This document shows, one piece after another, positions 58,994 to 64,000 of a DNA stretch of 64,000 nt. This DNA is from Salvator merianae. Taxonomy: Eukaryota; Chordata; Lepidosauria; Squamata; Teiidae. Numbering within the stretch: position 1 is the stretch's first letter; every line of letters starts with the position of its first letter. The stretch spans positions 8,741,819 to 8,805,818 of the forward strand of contig QVOM02000057.1 of the NCBI GenBank assembly GCA_003586115.2. The letters run 5' to 3'. The notes beneath the pieces are model-generated. The model had not been told where the DNA came from. It was given only the letters and a program-made list of their open reading frames with translations, and did not search any database. The position numbers and the translations under genes were made by a program.

Positions 58994-60325
58994 TGTTACA
59001 AAACACCTGAATGTGTAGCCATACCATAACAGGAGCACATAGCTATATACAAATTGACATGTATTCCATGAAATATATCTATCAGGTTTCAAATACAGGG
59101 AATCTGACCAGAATCCTGGACCCTGTAGAAACCAGATTTCCTCTGCTTATCTCTTGAATAAGTTAATCTGGCTGCGAGAGTCAGCTCAGGAAATTATGCA
59201 TTAATGGTTGACAAAAGATTGGGCAAATGTCTGGCCATCAAAACTAGTCCATTGTTCAAGCCTACATCTTGAGAACTTCTCATTAAGAATGCAAACAGCA
59301 CAATTTAAGCTCATCAACCAGTGTAGTTGTCTGTTCATCTCTCTACCTGACCAAACACACAGCTTTGCCCAACTAAAAGGAAGCTTTTTCCTTTTCTACT
59401 TGGGAAAAAGAATATAAAAAGTTCACGTTTTACTATTAGGAAGCTAGAAGAAGAAACATCATGGAGCAGAGAAAGAAGGAAGCAGAGGAAGGAGAGAGGA
59501 AGCAGACGAAACATGAGAGAGAAGAAGAAGAAACAGAGAGAAGAATGATTATCTACCTCAGCCCCATTTTTTCCCTGGCTGAGAGCTGCTTTTACCTCCC
59601 TCCTGAAATGGAGAGGGAACAGATTTTTCTAAGGAGCTGCTTGATCCACTGCTTGCTTGCAGTTTCCTTTTTCCTTTTTGAGCTGATTTCACGTAAAGAG
59701 GGATTCCATATCTCTCTCCGTGCCTCTTGGCAAAAGAGCTGTTTTTGTTTCTAAAGGAGTAAGGGTTGTGGAGCCTCGTCCACATCCCATTCTCTGATTT
59801 TTAACCCATTTTGCCTGCAAGAGATCTATGCATCTTTTCCCCCAAATTTTCCTTTTTGGCATGATGAAGATTTACCTGGAGAAGACTACAGATGGGTGAG
59901 ATTTACCCCTTTAGTGCTAGGAACCTCTCTAGTCTCCATTGCTAGCTTCTCCCAGACTCTCTCTCTTTCTTTCCCCCCACTCCCTTCTCCCCCTTTTATA
60001 CACACTAAATAGGTCTCCTTACTTAAGTTTAGAACCAAGCCTTTTTTTTCCCTTTCCAAATGCCAAACTACCTATCCTACCTATGAAACTAGCGGATTCT
60101 AACAAATTACATTGTTTACAATGAAATCTTTGGATTTCAATCTTTTTGAGGGGTTATAATAAAGATGCACCATTCTTTTCAAGGATTACCTCCTCTTTAT
60201 TTGCATTTTCTATGTCAATTTAGCGTTATTAAAACCAGCCCCAAAAAACTGATCCCTAGAAAGGTTTAGTGCCTGGGTAAAGCTAATTTCCCCAAAACAT
60301 TTTCCCCAGAGCACGGCCTGTAACA
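58994..60325 (+). mobile_element. Long LTR, plus orientation
   Basis: Begins TGTTACA and ends TGTAACA, perfect 7-base inverted ends, 1332 bases. AATAAA-like GGTTATAATAAAG lies near 60155. It is followed at 60326 by GTTTGGTGGAGAACAAGTGC, which has the position of a primer binding site and leader. It matches 53203-54597 in opposite orientation. Whether it belongs to an endogenous retrovirus or a Gypsy-type element cannot be told without the internal genes. Confidence 0.78.
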
Positions 60326-62227
60326 GTTTGGTGGAGAACAAGTGCATCGGAACTCGTTAAATACACGTGTTTAAAGTAACGTGGGAATCGTGTACACGAG
60401 TTTGGGCACTAATTTGGCTAGAAAGCGCTCTGTCTGATTGGATCTTTACCACAAAGTGATTTTTACTCTAGGGTTGCGCATATGCCAGTACCACTGTACC
60501 CAGTAAGAGAGCTAGAAGCATTGAAAGAATTGGAGGCCCTGGTGAAAAGGTCTGAGCCTATGGCTCCACATCTGCCATGTGTCTGTCCCTGTTTGTGTTT
60601 ATGTCTGTGTCTGTGGTTGTTAATACCTCTCCTAACAGGACATGCTTCCTTCTAAGCACCTGTTCCCCCTTAAAATTTCTGGAAAAGGACTTATTGTGTG
60701 AATTGGAATGTGTTATAAGTTGTATTTAGTATAAGTAAGGAACTATTGATGCTATAGTTTTTCAGGTTCATTATGAAATTTGGGGGGCAAATCAGTAGGC
60801 AGTGTTCTTTCTGAAGGCATAGAATGTGAAGAGTTGTAGGAAGTGTAGAGTAACAGTGTCTGGGTTTCTGAAAATGTTGATGTTGGCACTCTTTGTAAAG
60901 AAGGAAGTTTGGATGAAATAGCTGAGGTAGAGTCTCATGTTATTTGAGTTGTCTTACTTAGAGATGAATTTGTGTTGTTGCAAAGTAGATAGGAAAAGGA
61001 GGTTGAGGAAGGTTTGTGTAGGAACTGAATGATTGAGTAAGGCCGTGATAGAGTATGTCCATGTTCTCGAGCTGTCAGAATATAAAGATATAGAGTCTGT
61101 GTTGGAGGAAACAAGATAAATTGCAAATGGCCGAAACTTTAGTTTTTTTATGGTTGTTGATTAGTATAGGTGTACGCTTGTATGTTTCTTGGTTATGAGT
61201 TTTTGTAAACTTTGATTAACTGCGTGCTGCTATAAACAGGCATGTGAAAGAGATGTGAGATATGAGTTAGCTCTGACTGGAGAAGATTTAAACTGTTTTC
61301 TGTTTCCAATATTAGTAAACACAATGTGTTTAAAATATACTGTTATAGTTTGTCTTAATTAATGTGTACTTTTCAGGCCATAGTGTTATTGAATCATAAA
61401 AATATATTTTGGGATTAGATAAACTATATAATTCTTTTCAGTAGTTCTATTTAATAACATCAGGGGAGCTCTGGAGAAGAGATATTTTAAATTTGACTGC
61501 AAGAGATCAGTCAGGAATATGTGAAATAATAAGAAATGGGCAGTGGGTCCCTGTATATTGCTTAGTTCTCTATCTGGGTTTTTTTTGGAATTATGTCACT
61601 TTACTGACTAAAAATCTTATATGCTTGTTTTATTGCAGAAATATTGTGCACAATTTGTATTTTAAGGGACGACTCATATAAAATGTGTATTTTAGGAATA
61701 TATAAACTTGATTTGAATGACTGTTTGATAAGGGGAAGTATAGGTTTCCTGATTATGTGTGGGTTATGAGTGGTTTCCTTTGGTTTCCTAATCATGTCTG
61801 TTTGAAAGTTGAACAAGCGGAGAATGTGTACGGTCCAGGGGGAACTGGCCAACCCCCCTGACAAATTGACTGATTGGACTGTGGTTTATTCTAAGAGTAA
61901 ATGTGCAGAGAAACTTGTAATAATTATTGTTGGTTAGTTCCATTCTAGCAAACATCCTGGTGTGAAATTCAGGGAAATTGCATGGTGCTATATCAGCTAT
62001 ATCTGTGCAACAATGAGCCAGGAATGTTCCATGTCTTTGTCTTTTAAGAATTAATATCTATATTTCTGTTAGTGTTATTCATGTTATAAGTCTTTGAAAT
62101 GTCCAATATTCTAGATGTCTAATTGTAATTTTAACCATGAGCATGCTTCATGGGAAGGGATCATCAGGATGGGTGGCAGATACAGCACTGGTGGGGCTAA
62201 TCCTAGACATGCCCAGCCTAGTGCTAT
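60326..62227 (+). other. Internal leader-like region after LTR; no intact gene
   Basis: Starts with a primer-site-like sequence and a 150-base leader. An ATG near 60482 opens a short frame (MPVPLYPVRELEALKELE) that stops within about 60 codons; a gag start is possible but not recognised. The rest is AT-rich without convincing frames. Confidence 0.4.
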
Positions 62228-63582
62228 CACTTTTAGTCTCTCTTTTTTTTATAATATGTTTTATTGTTATTGTATTTCAAATACATAAAATTACATTCTA
62301 CATTACATTCTTATATCACTATTATTATCAAGTTCCTCCTTCATTAACAGTTTCTTCTATACTTCATGATCTTCACCGTCCTGTTCTCCTTCCTTCTTTT
62401 TTTTCACCGAGACTCTTCTTTCTTTTTCACTCTTCAAATCCAGCAATCACAAATCCATTGTCCAGCTCCTCCAGAAAGTCAGTAAAGGGTTTGCAGTTCC
62501 TGTAAAACCTATCAACTGTCTTAATTCTCAAAAGATTTGTCAATTTATCCATCTCGGCAAACTCCATCATTTTAATTATCCAATCACCCAACGCTGGTAT
62601 TATCTGCCCTTTCCACTTCTGAGCATATACAGTTCTGGCTGCAGTTACGATATTTTGCAGTAGCACATTGACACCTTCAACATTGTTTCCCACTATCCCC
62701 AGTAGGAATAATTCCGGTCTAAAAGGAATGTTTGTCTTTAAGATTTTCTGCATAACTATATGAATTTGAACCCAAAACTTTTTGGTTTTTGCACAAGTCC
62801 ACCACATATGATAAAAAGTACCCTCATGCTTCTTACAGTTCCAACACTTACTTGACATGCCTTGATACATTTTTGAGATTCTGAAAGGCGTTAGGTACCA
62901 TCGATACATCATCTTATATATATTCTCTTTCAACATATTACATACAATAAATTTCATATATTTAATCCACAATTTTTCCCATTCATCCATTGAAATATTA
63001 TAGCCAAAATTTTGTACCCACTTTATCATACATTCTTTAACTTGCTCTTGCTCTAATTCTATTTTCAAAATCATACAGTACCCCTTTCTTCTTTTTCCAA
63101 TTCTTCTTCCCATTTCTATCTTTCTAATTCAAAATTCATCCTTCTTTTATCGTATTTAAAAACATCCATCAATTGAGCATACATTAGCCATTGTACCTCT
63201 AACCCCTCCTGGTTTAACTGTTCTCTTGTTTTCAAGAAAAATTCATCTGTTTCATTATTTTTACTCAACAACGCTTCATATTTAATCCATCTTTCTCTTC
63301 TCCCAAATTCTTTAAACAAACCTTCATGTGGTGAAACCCACTTTGGTATTTTAGGGTACAGTTGACTTTTGTATTTACTCCAAATTATCCATAACACATG
63401 TCTTACGTAATGATTCTTAAATGCAGCGTTTACCTTTACCTTATCATACCATAAGTAACTGTGCCAGCCATATCTTAAATCAAAACCTTCCAATTGCAAC
63501 AATCTTTTATCTCTTAGTCAAAACCATTTAGCAATCCAGTTTAAACAACAGGCAGCATAATATAATGTTAAGTTTGGTAGTT
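62228..63582 (-). mobile_element. L1 LINE 3' end (ORF2 tail and 3' UTR)
   Basis: The minus strand carries the ORF2 C-terminus in two open frames. 63502-63116 has LQLEGFDLRYGWHSYLWYDK and WVSPHEGLFKEFGRRERW. 63113-62427 has LEQEQVKECMIKWVQNFGYN, MYQGMSSKCWNCKKHEGTFY, HMWWTCAKTKKFW and VYAQKWKGQIIPALGDWI, ending at 62427. The CxxC...H...C knuckle (CWNCKKHEGTFYHMWWTC) is intact. One frameshift near 63115 and a stop near 63515 break it. The 5' end is truncated at about 63582. It is the best-preserved L1 tail here. Confidence 0.9.
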
Positions 63583-64000
63583 TGGTTTCTCTTCAGATCG
63601 TATAAATCTTTCGCCTTTCACTTTTAGCCTCAAAATGCATGGAAACTATTTAAAAAACTATTTAAAAAACATTAATAGAGGCTTAGTTAGAATGCATACA
63701 CCAGAAGAGAACACCAATATGGCTTACAAACGCAGTATGTGAAGTCATTAAAAGCAAAGAAAGATCATTCAGAAAATGGAAGGGTTGTCCTAATGAGAAG
63801 AACAGGAAAGAACACAAACTCTGGCAGAACAAATGCAAGGCAGTAGGGATGTGCACGAAAGGAATTTTCTCTGTTCGTTTCGCAATGCATCGAAGCTTCG
63901 GAGCTTCGTTTTCGCACGAAAACGGAAGTCGCGAAAATGGCGATTTTCGTTTTCGCAGCGAAAATTTTCGAAAACCGGAAGTGAAAAATCAATGAAATAA
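63583..64000. other. No gene seen
   Basis: Ends in a palindrome-rich stretch of GAAAATTTTCG/CGAAAACG units (63860-63975) of unknown origin, probably another transposon end. Confidence 0.4.

Noticed and set aside
1..64000. CRISPR arrays, bacterial operons or prophage-like systems
   Set aside because: Spliced genes, SINEs and LINEs show a vertebrate nuclear genome; no regularly spaced identical repeats were found.

Overview
The window looks like part of a squamate reptile (lizard, gecko or snake) chromosome carrying a tandem cluster of vomeronasal type-2 receptor (V2R, family C GPCR) genes. That call rests on multi-exon V2R genes with GT-AG introns, a nearly full-length CR1 LINE, several L1 lineages, a BovB-type RTE fragment, a Sauria-like tRNA SINE and Gypsy elements. 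I could not run any database search, so the species is not fixed.

Three V2R loci lie on the + strand. Locus 1 (722-3917) shows only its last two exons (cysteine-rich exon and seven-helix exon). A nonsense codon before the last helix makes it a likely pseudogene, and its earlier exons would lie left of the window. Locus 2 (11470-28199) has exons 2 to 6 all open, in phase and with canonical splice sites, ending in a normal stop. Its short signal-peptide exon was not found. Locus 3 begins at 48719 with a clear signal-peptide exon, followed by exons 2 and 3 (to 52035). Exons 4-6 are not in the remaining 12 kb. Loci 1 and 2 are recent paralogues: coding exons and intron sequence align from base 1 to about 4100 against about 25340 to 28280.

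The rest is mostly mobile DNA. 5437-7857: L1 ORF2 remnant carrying a CpG-rich inverted-repeat element. 20560-22950: L1 with ORF1 joined to the ORF2 tail. 29343-29945: inverted-repeat element next to a BovB piece. 32400-34280: Tx1/L1-like LINE. 34285-39700: Gypsy element split by a near full-length CR1 (34877-38625). 40990-42470: another L1-like LINE. 44520-46252: Gypsy integrase region with its 3' LTR. 53203-54597 and 58994-60325: two opposed copies of one long LTR flanking an hAT transposase remnant (55765-57470). 62228-63582: third L1 tail.

No new multi-gene system is evident. The points most worth a second look are the broken locus 1, the missing first exon of locus 2, a family of non-autonomous inverted-repeat elements sharing one terminal sequence, the internally deleted L1, and several small local tandem duplications around the receptor introns.
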